From: Paenibacillus sp. FSL H3-0469
GTDB lineage: Bacteria; Bacillota; Bacilli; Paenibacillales; Paenibacillaceae
Assembly (NCBI RefSeq): GCF_038051945.1
Contig: NZ_CP150302.1
Span: 4,340,001-4,404,000 of the forward strand
Direction of reading: 5' to 3'
Length of the DNA stretch: 64,000 bases
Part shown: positions 1 through 8,945 of the stretch, one piece after another
How positions within the stretch are numbered: position 1 is the stretch's first letter
How the letters are laid out: every line of letters starts with the position of its first letter
Notes under the pieces: model-generated
Database searches by the model: none
Seen by the model: the letters and a program-made list of their open reading frames with translations, nothing else
Told to the model about the DNA's origin: nothing
Program-made: the position numbers and the translations under genes

Positions 1-284
1 CTCATCGTCTTGCGGATATAGGTGTAGTCATCATAGCCGCTGATCACAATCCTCTTCGATTCAGGCGCATGCTCCCCGATCCATTGCAGAAGCGTCAGGC
101 CGTCCACATTGGGCATTTTCATATCCGTAAAAATAATCTCCGGCTGCTCACTCCGGATCAGCTCCATAGCCGCTGCCCCGTCGCAAGCTTCCAGCACATC
201 GGTGATCTGATAATCTTCCCACTGGACCAGAAGCCGGATTGAATCTCTTACATCGGTCTCATCATCCACGATCAGTACTTTCAT
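1..284 (-). CDS. YesN-type response regulator, N-terminal part (cut by window edge)
   Basis: The reading frame begins MKVLIVDDETDV and gives a CheY-like receiver domain: the acidic pair DD near residue 7, the phospho-acceptor Asp in the FTDMKMPN stretch near residue 54, and the conserved ISGYDDY region near residue 82. The rest, probably an AraC-type DNA-binding domain, lies outside the window. It starts inside the 3' end of the kinase gene (23-base overlap), the usual arrangement of YesM/YesN pairs. It would be phosphorylated by that kinase and, by family knowledge, activate the divergent sugar ABC operon. The receiver call is firm; the YesN output domain is inferred from its partner. Confidence 0.85.
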   Translation of the reverse strand, partial: MKVLIVDDETDVRDSIRLLVQWEDYQITDVLEACDGAAAMELIRSEQPEIIFTDMKMPNVDGLTLLQWIGEHAPESKRIVISGYDDYTYIRKTM

Positions 285-2088
285 AGAGCCTGCCGTCCTT
301 TCGTTGCGGGATTCTGATCACTACATAAAAGCCCGAAGGCTGGACCTGTCCTATCGATACCCCGGCCTCGTCATTAAAGAATAAGGAGAGTCTTGAGATC
401 ACATTGATCAGACCGATACTGCCCCCTACCGTTCCTCCGGAGGCTTCTTGCATCATGCGCTGCTTCAGCCGCTCCAGGTTCTCCGGCGAAATGCCCTGCC
501 CGTTATCCCGGATTGAAAGAGTCAGCCCATCTTCGCCACTTTCCAGCTTAATGTCTATTTCGGCATTTTGCATCGATTCAAATCCATGCTTGAAGCAGTT
601 TTCTACAAGAGGCTGCAGGATCATTTTGGGTACAAGCAGTTCCAGAGCGGAAGGTTCGGCAATGTCAATGGTGTAGTGCAGATGTTCCTTGAACCGCTGC
701 TTCTGCAGCTCCAGATAGGCCTCCACATGAGCTATCTCTTTGGCGAGAGGGACAACGGACTCCTCGGTATTCATAGTGTAGTGCATCATTAGCCCGAGCG
801 AGGAGGTCAGCTCGTATATCTTGGGCACCTTGTTGTGCAAGGCCACAGATCCGATGGACTGCAAGGTATTAAAGATAAAATGCGGATTGATCTGAGCCTG
901 AAGCGCCTTCAGCTGGTTATCCTTGTTGGCAAGCTCCAGCCGGAGTTCCCGCATAATCAGATTGTCGATCGTATCGACCATATTCTTGATCGCACTGCCA
1001 AGCACACCGACCTCATCGCTGCGTTCCGAATCCCCATCAAACTGCAGCTTTCCCAATTTGATCCGCCGGATCGACTCAGTCAATTTCTTGATCGGGGTGG
1101 TTAGCTTAAGCGACACGTACAGCGTTGCCGCAACCGAAATGACCAGGAAGGTTATCAGGACAAGCACATTCATCCGAAGCACGCGTGAGGCGTTGTTGTA
1201 TAGATAACTGTCCGGAATCTGCTTGGCTACAATCCAGGTCCGCCCGAACAGTTCAAATCTCTCGAAGACGACAATCCCCTGGAAGCCGCCGTTCTCTTGC
1301 CAGTAAAAGTGGCCGGAGCCATAGCTATAGCGGGCATGCTCCAGCCAGGCATAAGACGGCTTTTGCCCAATCTGACTTTCTTCGGAGGCATAGATGACGG
1401 TACCGGTATCATCCAGCAGATAGATGTTTTCTTCTCCCTTGTCATAGAGCATGTTCATGATATTACGAAAGCCGTCAAGCTTGAAGTCGATGGATACTAT
1501 GCCGACCCTCTCTTTAAGCGGCGCCCGGTAGACCGGGCGATGAATGGTAAACACAGTGTTGGACGGGCTGTAGGGGAATTCCTCCATGCCGTAATTATGC
1601 GATGGGTGGGGCGGCTCCATATAGGGGTCATTTTTGTCCACCGGTTGAAGGAAGTGGCCGTCAAGACCGGCGTTGCCCGCCGTCCGCTTCAGATAGCCGT
1701 TGATCAGCAGCCAGGATTGATGGGTCAGGTCAGAGTAGAGATAGACCTGCTGAATATCCTTGGCCGACTGTTCAATGGCATGAAGACCGGAGTAAATATT
1801 AATCTCGACCAAAAAATCGCTGTAGCCCCGGTTCAGGATGTTATAGAGGCTATTTGGCATCTGAATATTGTTATATACGTACAGGGAAATGCTGTTCATC
1901 CCGCTGAGCAGATTGCTCAAGCTTGTAGTCCCTTGCCGGACCGTGTTTGAGTTTTCCCGGATAGCGTCTTCTTTCAACGAGTGCCTGGTATAGAAGTAGG
2001 AAATCAGGATAGATGCGGTGATCGGCAGGAGGATGGCGACCATCAGAAACATGCTCAACTTATAGCGGATGCTGCGGCGGAATTTCAT
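262..2088 (-). CDS. YesM-type sensor histidine kinase
   Basis: This 608-aa membrane kinase has an N-terminal transmembrane helix (about 11-33), a large extracytoplasmic sensor region, a second helix (about 300-325), a HAMP domain, and a His_kinase (PF06580) box with QINPHFIFNTLQ holding the phospho-acceptor His. A HATPase domain follows with N-box LVENCFKHGF and G-box DNGQG. This architecture is typical of the Paenibacillus/Bacillus YesM family that senses sugars or their binding proteins. It is divergent from the binding protein/permease operon beginning at 2299 and overlaps the response regulator, so it probably controls that operon. The ligand is not deducible from sequence. Confidence 0.93.
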   Translation of the reverse strand: MKFRRSIRYKLSMFLMVAILLPITASILISYFYTRHSLKEDAIRENSNTVRQGTTSLSNLLSGMNSISLYVYNNIQMPNSLYNILNRGYSDFLVEINIYSGLHAIEQSAKDIQQVYLYSDLTHQSWLLINGYLKRTAGNAGLDGHFLQPVDKNDPYMEPPHPSHNYGMEEFPYSPSNTVFTIHRPVYRAPLKERVGIVSIDFKLDGFRNIMNMLYDKGEENIYLLDDTGTVIYASEESQIGQKPSYAWLEHARYSYGSGHFYWQENGGFQGIVVFERFELFGRTWIVAKQIPDSYLYNNASRVLRMNVLVLITFLVISVAATLYVSLKLTTPIKKLTESIRRIKLGKLQFDGDSERSDEVGVLGSAIKNMVDTIDNLIMRELRLELANKDNQLKALQAQINPHFIFNTLQSIGSVALHNKVPKIYELTSSLGLMMHYTMNTEESVVPLAKEIAHVEAYLELQKQRFKEHLHYTIDIAEPSALELLVPKMILQPLVENCFKHGFESMQNAEIDIKLESGEDGLTLSIRDNGQGISPENLERLKQRMMQEASGGTVGGSIGLINVISRLSLFFNDEAGVSIGQVQPSGFYVVIRIPQRKDGRLYESTDRG

Positions 2089-2255
2089 GGCGGTCCCCCT
2101 CGCTCTACGAATTGGTTAACAGTCTAGCACCGCCTTGCAGGAAGGTCAATAGAAAGCCCCGGTGCTGAAATGGATATATGACCCATATCACGATTTTACA
2201 CATTTTTGATCAATTACGGCTGTTTTTCGCTGGTGTGGCAGCAGCTATACTGAGA

Positions 2256-2272
2256 TTGTAAAGCGCTTTCAA
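2256..2272 (+). promoter_or_regulatory. cre-like catabolite (CcpA/LacI-type) operator before the sugar operon
   Basis: TTGTAAAGCGCTTTCAA is a near-palindrome centred on GCGC, 27 bases upstream of the binding-protein start codon. It resembles CcpA cre sites (WTGNAARCGNWWWCAW) but is one base longer on the left arm, so another LacI-family repressor is possible. Its place just before the SBP gene fits catabolite repression of a sugar transporter. Confidence 0.6.
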
Positions 2273-2298
2273 GAAAAACAAAACAGGGAGGTTATGGT

Positions 2299-3567
2299 AT
2301 GAAACGATTTTGGTCCCTCTTCTTGACCGGCTCCTTAACGATCGCGGTTGCACTGTCCGGTTGCTCCGGTAATAACTCCAAGGCAAACGAGACGGCAGCC
2401 GGAACCCAGGATGGCGGCAACGCAGGCAAGGATGAGATTACCCTCTACACTATTCAGTCCACGAATCCTAAATTTCAGGATTGGCTCAAAGAAGCGGAGG
2501 AAAAGAGTGGCGTGAAGATCAACTGGGTCGCCGCGCCGACCGATTCGGACACCCGCCAGCAGAAGGTATCGACGATCCTTTCCTCCGGTGACAATACCGT
2601 TGACATCCTTGAGATCAATGATGAAATGGCAACCTCTTTTAAAAATGCCGGTTGGCTGGAGCCGCTGCAGGATACGGTCCTGACTGATGATGTGCGGAAA
2701 CAGCTGCCGCAGGGCTATATGAAGGATATGCTGACCTCAAGCAAAGGTGATCTGATCGGCGTCCCCAGCTACACCGGTTATCTTGGCCTGTGGGTCGATC
2801 AGAAGAAGCTCGATGCCGCAGGCATGACTTCCATTAACAACGAAGAAGACTTTGTGAAATTTCTGAAAGCGACGACCAAAGACGGTCAGTACGGATACGG
2901 CGGCTCCTGGGAAAAGACGTATGTCTTCAACGAAATCGCGACCTTCGTCAATCTGTTCGGCGGCGATTACTTTGACTGGAGCAATGAAGGCAGCCGCAAG
3001 GCAGTCAAATTCATGTACGACATGGCCAATACCTGGAAGGTCACACCAGTGGATCAAATTGCGGACAAATATGAACAGATGAACCAGAAGTTCATCGACG
3101 GCAAATATGCTTCCGTCTTCATGTGGGGGACCGGTACGGATTACAAGCAGGCGAACCGCTACGGTGAAGATCAGATCCATATGATCAATATGCCGGAATT
3201 TGCGAAACGGAGTATCTTCACGGATTCCTGGAGCTATGTCCTGAACTCGGCTTCCAAGAACAAGGATGCTGCCATTAAGTTCCTGAAATATGCCGCCAGT
3301 GAAGACGGTGAATTGAACGGCTGGAAGAACTTTGACCGCTATCCGGCCAGAGCGGATGTTGCGGCCCAAGAAGAGGTTGCCGGAGACATCAAGACTATTT
3401 ACAGCGAGATCCAATCGACCAACGAGGTGCATGGGCGTCCGATGCTGCCGCAGACGATGGAGTTCATCTCCGAGATGGGAACGCTGTTTCAGAACTACAT
3501 CCAGGACAAAATTACGCTGGATGATTTCTGCAAAAAAGCACAGGAAGCCGTTGAACGTTACAAATAA
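2299..3567 (+). CDS. Sugar ABC transporter substrate-binding lipoprotein
   Basis: This 422-aa family-1 (CUT1) extracellular solute-binding protein has signal peptide MKRFWSLFLTGSLTIAVALS and lipobox LSGC, with Cys 22 as the acylation site, followed by a Ser/Asn/Gly-rich tether. It carries bacterial SBP features such as WLEPLQ and GVPSYTGYLGLWVDQKKL. GGGAGG lies eight bases before the ATG. It is the first gene of an operon with two permeases, a GH172-like enzyme and a second SBP; no ATPase is encoded here, so a shared MsmX-type ATPase elsewhere is likely. It binds an oligosaccharide or glycoside at the membrane surface; the exact ligand is unknown. Confidence 0.93.
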   Translation: MKRFWSLFLTGSLTIAVALSGCSGNNSKANETAAGTQDGGNAGKDEITLYTIQSTNPKFQDWLKEAEEKSGVKINWVAAPTDSDTRQQKVSTILSSGDNTVDILEINDEMATSFKNAGWLEPLQDTVLTDDVRKQLPQGYMKDMLTSSKGDLIGVPSYTGYLGLWVDQKKLDAAGMTSINNEEDFVKFLKATTKDGQYGYGGSWEKTYVFNEIATFVNLFGGDYFDWSNEGSRKAVKFMYDMANTWKVTPVDQIADKYEQMNQKFIDGKYASVFMWGTGTDYKQANRYGEDQIHMINMPEFAKRSIFTDSWSYVLNSASKNKDAAIKFLKYAASEDGELNGWKNFDRYPARADVAAQEEVAGDIKTIYSEIQSTNEVHGRPMLPQTMEFISEMGTLFQNYIQDKITLDDFCKKAQEAVERYK

Positions 3568-3582
3568 TCAGGGCCATTTCCC

Positions 3583-3626
3583 GGCAGCACAAGCAGGCTG
3601 ATCTGTAGATGCCTGCTTGTGCCGCC
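3583..3626 (+). terminator. Intercistronic stem-loop after SBP gene (attenuator/mRNA stabiliser)
   Basis: A 16-base arm (GGCAGCACAAGCAGGC, 3583-3598) pairs with 3611-3626 with a single G-U position and a 12-base loop. No U-tract follows, so it is more likely a processing/partial-termination hairpin that keeps binding-protein mRNA more abundant than permease mRNA, as known for other SBP operons, than a full terminator. Confidence 0.7.
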
Positions 3627-3669
3627 CCTATTCTACGGATATGGCTAACCTGCGAGGAAGGTGCATTTC

Positions 3670-4545
3670 ATGTATGCCAGCAAAAAATATTGGATGATTG
3701 CCTGGATTCTTGTACTGCCGGCGCTGCTGATCCGGATCTTCACGACCATATATCCCATTATCGAAACCTTCCATATCAGCTTGTTTGAGGTCAAACTGCT
3801 GCAGGGCATCCGCAGGTTTGTCGGCTTGGATAACTATGTTCAGCTTTTCCACGATTCGAAAATGATTACCTCTATCCGGTTTACGGCCATTTTCGTTGTG
3901 GGATCGATGATTGGCCATATTGTGCTCGGAATCATCCTGGCGCTAATTCTCAATATGAAATTCAGCGGACAAAAGGTGCTCCGAACCATCGTGCTGCTTC
4001 CCTGGGCCATGCCGATGGTCGTGATCGCGATGGCGTCCAAATGGGCCTTCAACAATGAATATGGTCTGATCAATGACTTTATCCGCCGGTTCGCCCCTTC
4101 CTTCAATCTGGACTGGTTGATCTACACCAATACAGCCCGCAGCGCCGTAATCGCCGTGGACCTATGGAAGGACCTGCCCTTCTTCGCCATTCTGGTGCTG
4201 GCCGGTCTGCAATTCATCTCCTCGGACATGTATGAGGCCGCCAAAATTGACGGAGCCGGAAGCATCCGCTCCTTTTTCAGTATCACGCTTCCGCTTATTT
4301 CCAGGAACATTCTGATGCTCAGCATATTCTTTACCATGTGGCGCATCACTTCCTTTGATGTTGTATACGCGATGACAAGCGGCGGGCCGGGTGAGAGCAC
4401 CGCACTTATTGCCTACCGGGTAACCACCGAAGCGTTTACGAATCTGAATACCGGCTACGCCGCTTCGATTGCCGTCGTGCTGTTCCTGGTGATGGCTGTA
4501 CTCAGCGGGCTCAGTATGTCGGCAGCCAAACGCGTAGACTATTAA
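3670..4545 (+). CDS. Sugar ABC transporter permease (MalF/UgpA-like)
   Basis: A CUT1 inner-membrane permease of about 291 aa with six predicted helices and the EAA loop (MYEAAKIDGAGSIRSFFSITLPL) that contacts the ATPase. A GTG frame opens at 3661, but the AGGAAG Shine-Dalgarno at 3654-3660 abuts it; ATG 3670, nine bases further, is the better start. It forms the heterodimeric channel with the permease at 4559. It sits downstream of the hairpin that separates it from the SBP gene. The substrate is inferred to be the same as that of the two SBPs. Confidence 0.93.
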   Translation: MYASKKYWMIAWILVLPALLIRIFTTIYPIIETFHISLFEVKLLQGIRRFVGLDNYVQLFHDSKMITSIRFTAIFVVGSMIGHIVLGIILALILNMKFSGQKVLRTIVLLPWAMPMVVIAMASKWAFNNEYGLINDFIRRFAPSFNLDWLIYTNTARSAVIAVDLWKDLPFFAILVLAGLQFISSDMYEAAKIDGAGSIRSFFSITLPLISRNILMLSIFFTMWRITSFDVVYAMTSGGPGESTALIAYRVTTEAFTNLNTGYAASIAVVLFLVMAVLSGLSMSAAKRVDY

Positions 4546-4558
4546 GGAGCGATATCCT

Positions 4559-5404
4559 ATGATCCCCAAAAACTCCAGATCTGTGCCGCTGACCCTGACC
4601 ATATGGGGATTGGCTGCCATTGTCGCATTTCTTATTCTTTTTCCGCTGTGGTGGATCTTTATTTCTTCCATTACACCGGCCGGAGAGCTATTCTCCAAAC
4701 CGGTCAAGTACTGGCCGGCCCATCCGACCTTGGACAGCTACCGTTATCTGATCAAGAATGTTGGCCTGTTGCCCAAAATAGGAAATACCGCAATTATTGT
4801 GGGGCTATCCATCCTGATTGGTATGGTCATCTCCGTCATGGCTGCCTTCAGTTTTGCCCGTTTCCGCACCAGAGGATTATCCATTGCCGTCGGCTTCCTG
4901 CTGGCCTCCATGCTGATTCCCGATGTGGTGACCGCGCGGCCGCTGTATGATTTTCTGCGCAGCGTTCATTTATACGATACGTATACCGGCCTGATCATCC
5001 TGTATATCAGCGGTATTCTTCCGTTCACCATCCTGATTCTGCAGAACTATCTGAATGATATTCCGGTCTCCATCGAGGAATCCGCCTCTATTGACGGCTG
5101 CGGCTTTTTCCAGTCGATGTTCTATGTGACGATTCCGCTCCTGAGACCGGCGCTGGCAACAGTATGTATCGTCAACTTTATTACCTGCCTGAACAATTTC
5201 TTCACACCGCTGTTCTATTCCAATGGCATCTCTGTGCTCTCAACAGCTATTACACAGTTGCCTCTTAGAGACAATATGTACGCGGTGCCCTGGGATCTGG
5301 TTAGTGCTATGGGCTGGATCATCATTCTGCCCATCATTATATTCGTCGCCATCTTCCAGAGACAGATCATGGAAGGCATTATGGCCGGCGGCGTCAAAGG
5401 CTGA
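4559..5404 (+). CDS. Sugar ABC transporter permease (MalG/UgpE-like)
   Basis: A 281-aa second CUT1 permease with six predicted helices and an EAA motif in SIEESASIDGCGFFQSMFYV. The MAGGVKG C-terminus is typical of MalG-family permeases. AAGGAG lies eight to nine bases upstream of the ATG. It begins 13 bases after the first permease gene, so translation is probably coupled. It pairs with that permease; no ATPase gene is present in the operon. Confidence 0.93.
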   Translation: MIPKNSRSVPLTLTIWGLAAIVAFLILFPLWWIFISSITPAGELFSKPVKYWPAHPTLDSYRYLIKNVGLLPKIGNTAIIVGLSILIGMVISVMAAFSFARFRTRGLSIAVGFLLASMLIPDVVTARPLYDFLRSVHLYDTYTGLIILYISGILPFTILILQNYLNDIPVSIEESASIDGCGFFQSMFYVTIPLLRPALATVCIVNFITCLNNFFTPLFYSNGISVLSTAITQLPLRDNMYAVPWDLVSAMGWIIILPIIIFVAIFQRQIMEGIMAGGVKG

Positions 5405-5425
5405 TTACCGAGAGGAGAAGAACAA

Positions 5426-6535
5426 ATGAATATCAACCCGTTCCAGGGAGGACTGTCGTCGCTCCCTCTGATCAAGACCGGCAGAAGCCGGGCCATTAAC
5501 GCAGAGAATCCGCACGGTGAAAAAGGAAAAGGAGGGATGGCCTCCGGCCCTCTCGGCCCCTCCCGCAAAGGCTCGCCCTGTATCCGGGATGTGGCGCCCG
5601 GGGCAACTGTAACGCTGGCTGAGATCAGCGGCCCTGGCATTATCGAGCACATCTGGATTACGGTGACTGATCATACCGAAGCGGATACTTTTGTTCTGCG
5701 CGATCTGGTGCTGCGCATGTATTGGGACGATGAGACGGAGCCTTCCGTTGAGAGCCCGCTGGGCGATTTCTTCTGCAATGGCTTCGGGAGAGGCTGCACC
5801 GTCAATTCCCAGCCGATCGTTGTCAATCCGACAAGAGGATTCAACTGCTATTTTCCGATGCCGTTCCGGAGCAAAGCCAGAATTGAAATCGAGAACCAGC
5901 ATGAAGCGTCAATTCCTGCCTTCTTCTACCAGATTGATTATTGCCTGCATGACGAGCTGCCTGAAGATACGGCTTACTTCCACGCGCAATGGAAGCGGCA
6001 GCGGATCACGGATAAAGCGGAGGATTATATCATTCTCGACAACGTCAAAGGCCGCGGCCAATATGTCGGAACCTACATGGCACTTACCACGCTGGAGCGC
6101 TACTGGTGGGGAGAGGGCGAGATCAAGATGTATATCGACGGCGATAAGGAGTATCCGACCATCTGCGGCACCGGCACTGAGGATTATTTCGGGGGTGCCT
6201 GGAGCTTTGCGACTCAAAAGGACGGCAAGACGATCGAGAACACGTACTGCACGCCATACATGGGCTATCCCTACTATTCCAGCCATGACGAGGCCGTCCA
6301 TAATCCGTACCACAATGACGATGCGCCGCCCATGCGTGGATTTTACCGCTGGCACATTCTGGACCCCATCCGGTTCCAGGAGGATCTGAAGGTTACCATT
6401 CAGCAGATCGGCGTGTATAAAAAGGGGCTGTTCGAACGCCAGGATGACGTGGCATCGGTCGCCTATTGGTATCAGACTGAGCCGCATCAGCCTTTCACAC
6501 CGCTGATGGGCAAGGAGGAACGCTGGCCGCGCTAA
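5426..6535 (+). CDS. DUF2961 / glycoside hydrolase family 172-like enzyme
   Basis: This 369-aa protein has the DUF2961 signature: a jelly-roll core with the block GTGTEDYFGGAWSF and acidic residues around IEHIWITVTD. DUF2961 is now glycoside hydrolase family GH172, whose characterised members act on fructofuranosides (difructose dianhydrides) or arabinofuranosides. It has no signal peptide, so it should work in the cytoplasm on imported glycosides. It starts 21 bases after the permease with an AGAGGAGAAG ribosome site. Its place between transporter and second SBP implies it processes the transported sugar. Family call is firm; the specific substrate is inference. Confidence 0.85.
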   Translation: MNINPFQGGLSSLPLIKTGRSRAINAENPHGEKGKGGMASGPLGPSRKGSPCIRDVAPGATVTLAEISGPGIIEHIWITVTDHTEADTFVLRDLVLRMYWDDETEPSVESPLGDFFCNGFGRGCTVNSQPIVVNPTRGFNCYFPMPFRSKARIEIENQHEASIPAFFYQIDYCLHDELPEDTAYFHAQWKRQRITDKAEDYIILDNVKGRGQYVGTYMALTTLERYWWGEGEIKMYIDGDKEYPTICGTGTEDYFGGAWSFATQKDGKTIENTYCTPYMGYPYYSSHDEAVHNPYHNDDAPPMRGFYRWHILDPIRFQEDLKVTIQQIGVYKKGLFERQDDVASVAYWYQTEPHQPFTPLMGKEERWPR

Positions 6536-6630
6536 TAAGCGCGGCAGCAGGAACAACGGCTTGTTTCCTCTTTGGGGGGATGGCGTTTATACTGGATGTG
6601 CAGCCATCTTGATTGACGAAGGGATATGCC

Positions 6631-7944
6631 ATGAAGCTTAGATCCATGATCTTGACTGCCCTTGTGCTGGTCCTGGCCGTTATTGGCACGGCGTGCCGGG
6701 GGAACAATAACCAAGTCGTGAATGACTCCGGCCCGGCAGGTGCGACCGCAGAGCCGGCCCCTACACTCAAGATCTTCAATTTCAAGGTCGAAATGGCCGA
6801 GCAGCTGGACACCCTGGTCAAGCGGTATCAGGAGGAGACCGGCGTGAACATTGAAGTTGATACCTGCGGCGGCGGCTGTGATTATAGTGCGGGACTTAAG
6901 ACAAAGTTCAACTCCGGTGATAAGCCCGACATTTTTTTTGTGGCAGGCTACACCGATCTCGAGTTGTGGCAGGAGTATCTGGAAGATCTGTCCGACCAGC
7001 CATGGGTAGACGATATGCTTGATTTGGCCAAGCCGGCTATTACGAAGGACGGCAAGATTTACGGGATGCCGCTCGCCCTGGAAGGCTGGGGCTTCATTTA
7101 TAACAAGGACCTGTTCCGCCAAGCTGGCATCCATTACACTCCCGCCACGCTGACGCAGCTGCGGGAAGCGGCCGCTAAGCTTAGGGCGGCCGGCATCCGT
7201 CCTTTTGAGAACGGCTATGCCGAGTGGTGGATTCTGGGGAATCATCTGCTTAACACCGCATTCGCCCAGCAGCCAGATCCGCTTGCATTTATTGAACGGG
7301 TGAAGAATGGCAGCGCCGCTCTGACAGACAATACGATATTTAAGCAATGGACGAACCTGATAGATTTGACCGTCGAGTACGGCCAGCCCAATCCGCTGCA
7401 GACGGATTATTACACACAGGTTGCTAACTTTGCGAACGGACGCGCCGCCATGATGCAGCAGGGAACCTGGACGCAGCTGCAGCTCGACAAGCTCCACCCG
7501 AACCTCAATATCGGATTTCTGCCGATGCCGATCAACGATGATGCCCAGGCTATGAACAAGCTTCCTGTTGGCGTTGCGAATTATTGGGTGGTGCTGAAGA
7601 ACTCAAGAACAGAGGAAGAAGCCAAAGCCTTCCTGCGGTGGCTCGTATCTTCCCGCACCGGCCAGGCGTTCATCGTGGATGATGCCAAGCTCATTCCGGC
7701 GTTCAAGAGCATTCCGGCAACTGAAGCTAAGCTGGGTCCCCTGTCCGGGGAGATTCTGTCCTACATCAAGGAAGGCAAGACACTCCCCTGGTTATGGCAG
7801 CTGTACCCCGGCTACGAAGCGAACACCTGGCAAATGGCCACGCAGATCCAGTCGTATATCGGCAAGAAGATCGGGAAAGAAAAAATGCTTCAGGAATTCC
7901 AGAACATCTGGGACGACATGTCGGCAAAAGAAGCAAGCGAATAG
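6631..7944 (+). CDS. Second sugar ABC substrate-binding lipoprotein
   Basis: A 437-aa family-1 solute-binding protein with an N-terminal hydrophobic segment ending in GTAC, an atypical lipobox with Gly at -3. It has family hallmarks KTKFNSGDKPDIFFVAGY, GMPLALEGWGFIYNKDLF and a C-terminal IWDDM segment. An in-frame TTG occurs at 6613, but AAGGGA at 6619-6624 favours ATG 6631. It closes the operon after the GH172-like gene. It is unrelated at close range to the first SBP, suggesting two ligands or a sensor SBP feeding the YesM kinase. That role is inference. Confidence 0.88.
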   Translation: MKLRSMILTALVLVLAVIGTACRGNNNQVVNDSGPAGATAEPAPTLKIFNFKVEMAEQLDTLVKRYQEETGVNIEVDTCGGGCDYSAGLKTKFNSGDKPDIFFVAGYTDLELWQEYLEDLSDQPWVDDMLDLAKPAITKDGKIYGMPLALEGWGFIYNKDLFRQAGIHYTPATLTQLREAAAKLRAAGIRPFENGYAEWWILGNHLLNTAFAQQPDPLAFIERVKNGSAALTDNTIFKQWTNLIDLTVEYGQPNPLQTDYYTQVANFANGRAAMMQQGTWTQLQLDKLHPNLNIGFLPMPINDDAQAMNKLPVGVANYWVVLKNSRTEEEAKAFLRWLVSSRTGQAFIVDDAKLIPAFKSIPATEAKLGPLSGEILSYIKEGKTLPWLWQLYPGYEANTWQMATQIQSYIGKKIGKEKMLQEFQNIWDDMSAKEASE

Positions 7945-7953
7945 CAGAGCCGC

Positions 7954-7999
7954 AAAAGGGAGATCAACAGCTGTTTATCGCTGCTAATCTCCCTTTTTG
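7954..7999. terminator. Rho-independent terminator of the sugar operon (duplicated at 51.7 kb)
   Basis: Arms AAAAGGGAGAT (from 7954) and ATCTCCCTTTTT (to about 7998) form a stem with T-run on the plus strand and A-run on the minus strand, so it can work in both directions. It separates the sugar operon from the convergent oxidoreductase gene. Essentially the same hairpin reappears at 51675-51716 at the edge of the segmental duplication. Confidence 0.85.
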
Positions 8000-8018
8000 T
8001 AACCCAATCGTTGGTACG

Positions 8019-8945
8019 TTAGCCCAAACGGTGTGATTTCAATGCTATTGATTCCGGGCAACTCACGTTGATGATCCTATACCGGAAATTTTCTACACTC
8101 TCATGCAGAAAGGCTTCCAGCTTACGCGGCTCTCTGCCGAGCAAGCGCTGCACAGTGTCATTTGGACGTTCTGGAACTACCGTAGCCATGGATTGAATTT
8201 CCACAACATGGTTCGCAAGCCAAGGAGGCATATGCCCGTGTTCGATAAGATTACGGAGTAGTTCCTGGGGTTCCAAGTTGATGTAACTGATTGGCCGATT
8301 AAGCAGAGCGGATAGCCGATCCGCGATCTGAGGATAGCTGACAATCTCTGAACCCGTAAGCGTATATACTTGGCCGGACACCTCAGGGTTAGTTAGAGCT
8401 TCTGCGGCAACATCTGCGATATCGCGGCAGTCAATGAAGTTACATGGTGAATTGCCCATAGAGCCGAAGAAAACATTTTGGGTTGTAATTGTTGGGGCAA
8501 AGCGCATTATGTTTTGCATGAACGCATAAGGCCGCAACACGGTGTGGGTGAGACCTGATTCCCTCAGCGCATTCTCGATTTCTTGATGCCAGCCCGCGAC
8601 TGCTACGGGAGCGCTCTGCTCAAAGGCAGGGCTGGATATTTTCACGATGTGTTTGATTCCAGATTCGCCTGCAAGCTGAATGATTGAAGTTTCCCATTCG
8701 ATTTGTCTTGGACTGTTGGACAGGGCGAGGAAGAGCTGGCTGGCACCTGTAAAGGCGCGGCGCAGCGATTCGGGGTCAGCAGCATCTGCCCATGCGACCT
8801 CGATAGCCGACCGGCCTTTTTCTCCGATCTGATTACGCAGCTTCTCCGGCTCTCTGCTCAGAGCCCTGGCGGGCACACCAAGATCAATCAAACGTTCCAC
8901 AAGCGCACGGCCTATCGTACCTGTTGCTCCCATAATAACTATCAT
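8019..8945 (-). CDS. NmrA/NAD(P)H-binding oxidoreductase, copy 1
   Basis: A 308-aa atypical short-chain dehydrogenase of the NmrA/QOR2 type. Dinucleotide-binding motif GATGTIG is at residues 6-12, followed by an NmrA core and the HTVLRPYAFMQN stretch. It probably binds NADP(H) as a redox sensor or quinone reductase. Its start overlaps the stop of the membrane-protein gene (ATGA), so they are translationally coupled. Relative to copy 2 at 51781, it has about 20 extra C-terminal residues because copy 2 has TAG where this copy reads TAT. Likely controlled by the MarR protein upstream. Confidence 0.88.
   Translation of the reverse strand: MIVIMGATGTIGRALVERLIDLGVPARALSREPEKLRNQIGEKGRSAIEVAWADAADPESLRRAFTGASQLFLALSNSPRQIEWETSIIQLAGESGIKHIVKISSPAFEQSAPVAVAGWHQEIENALRESGLTHTVLRPYAFMQNIMRFAPTITTQNVFFGSMGNSPCNFIDCRDIADVAAEALTNPEVSGQVYTLTGSEIVSYPQIADRLSALLNRPISYINLEPQELLRNLIEHGHMPPWLANHVVEIQSMATVVPERPNDTVQRLLGREPRKLEAFLHESVENFRYRIINVSCPESIALKSHRLG

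Noticed and set aside
1297..1950. 217-codon plus-strand frame inside the kinase gene
   Set aside because: Antisense shadow of a clear YesM kinase; no ribosome site or recognisable domain.
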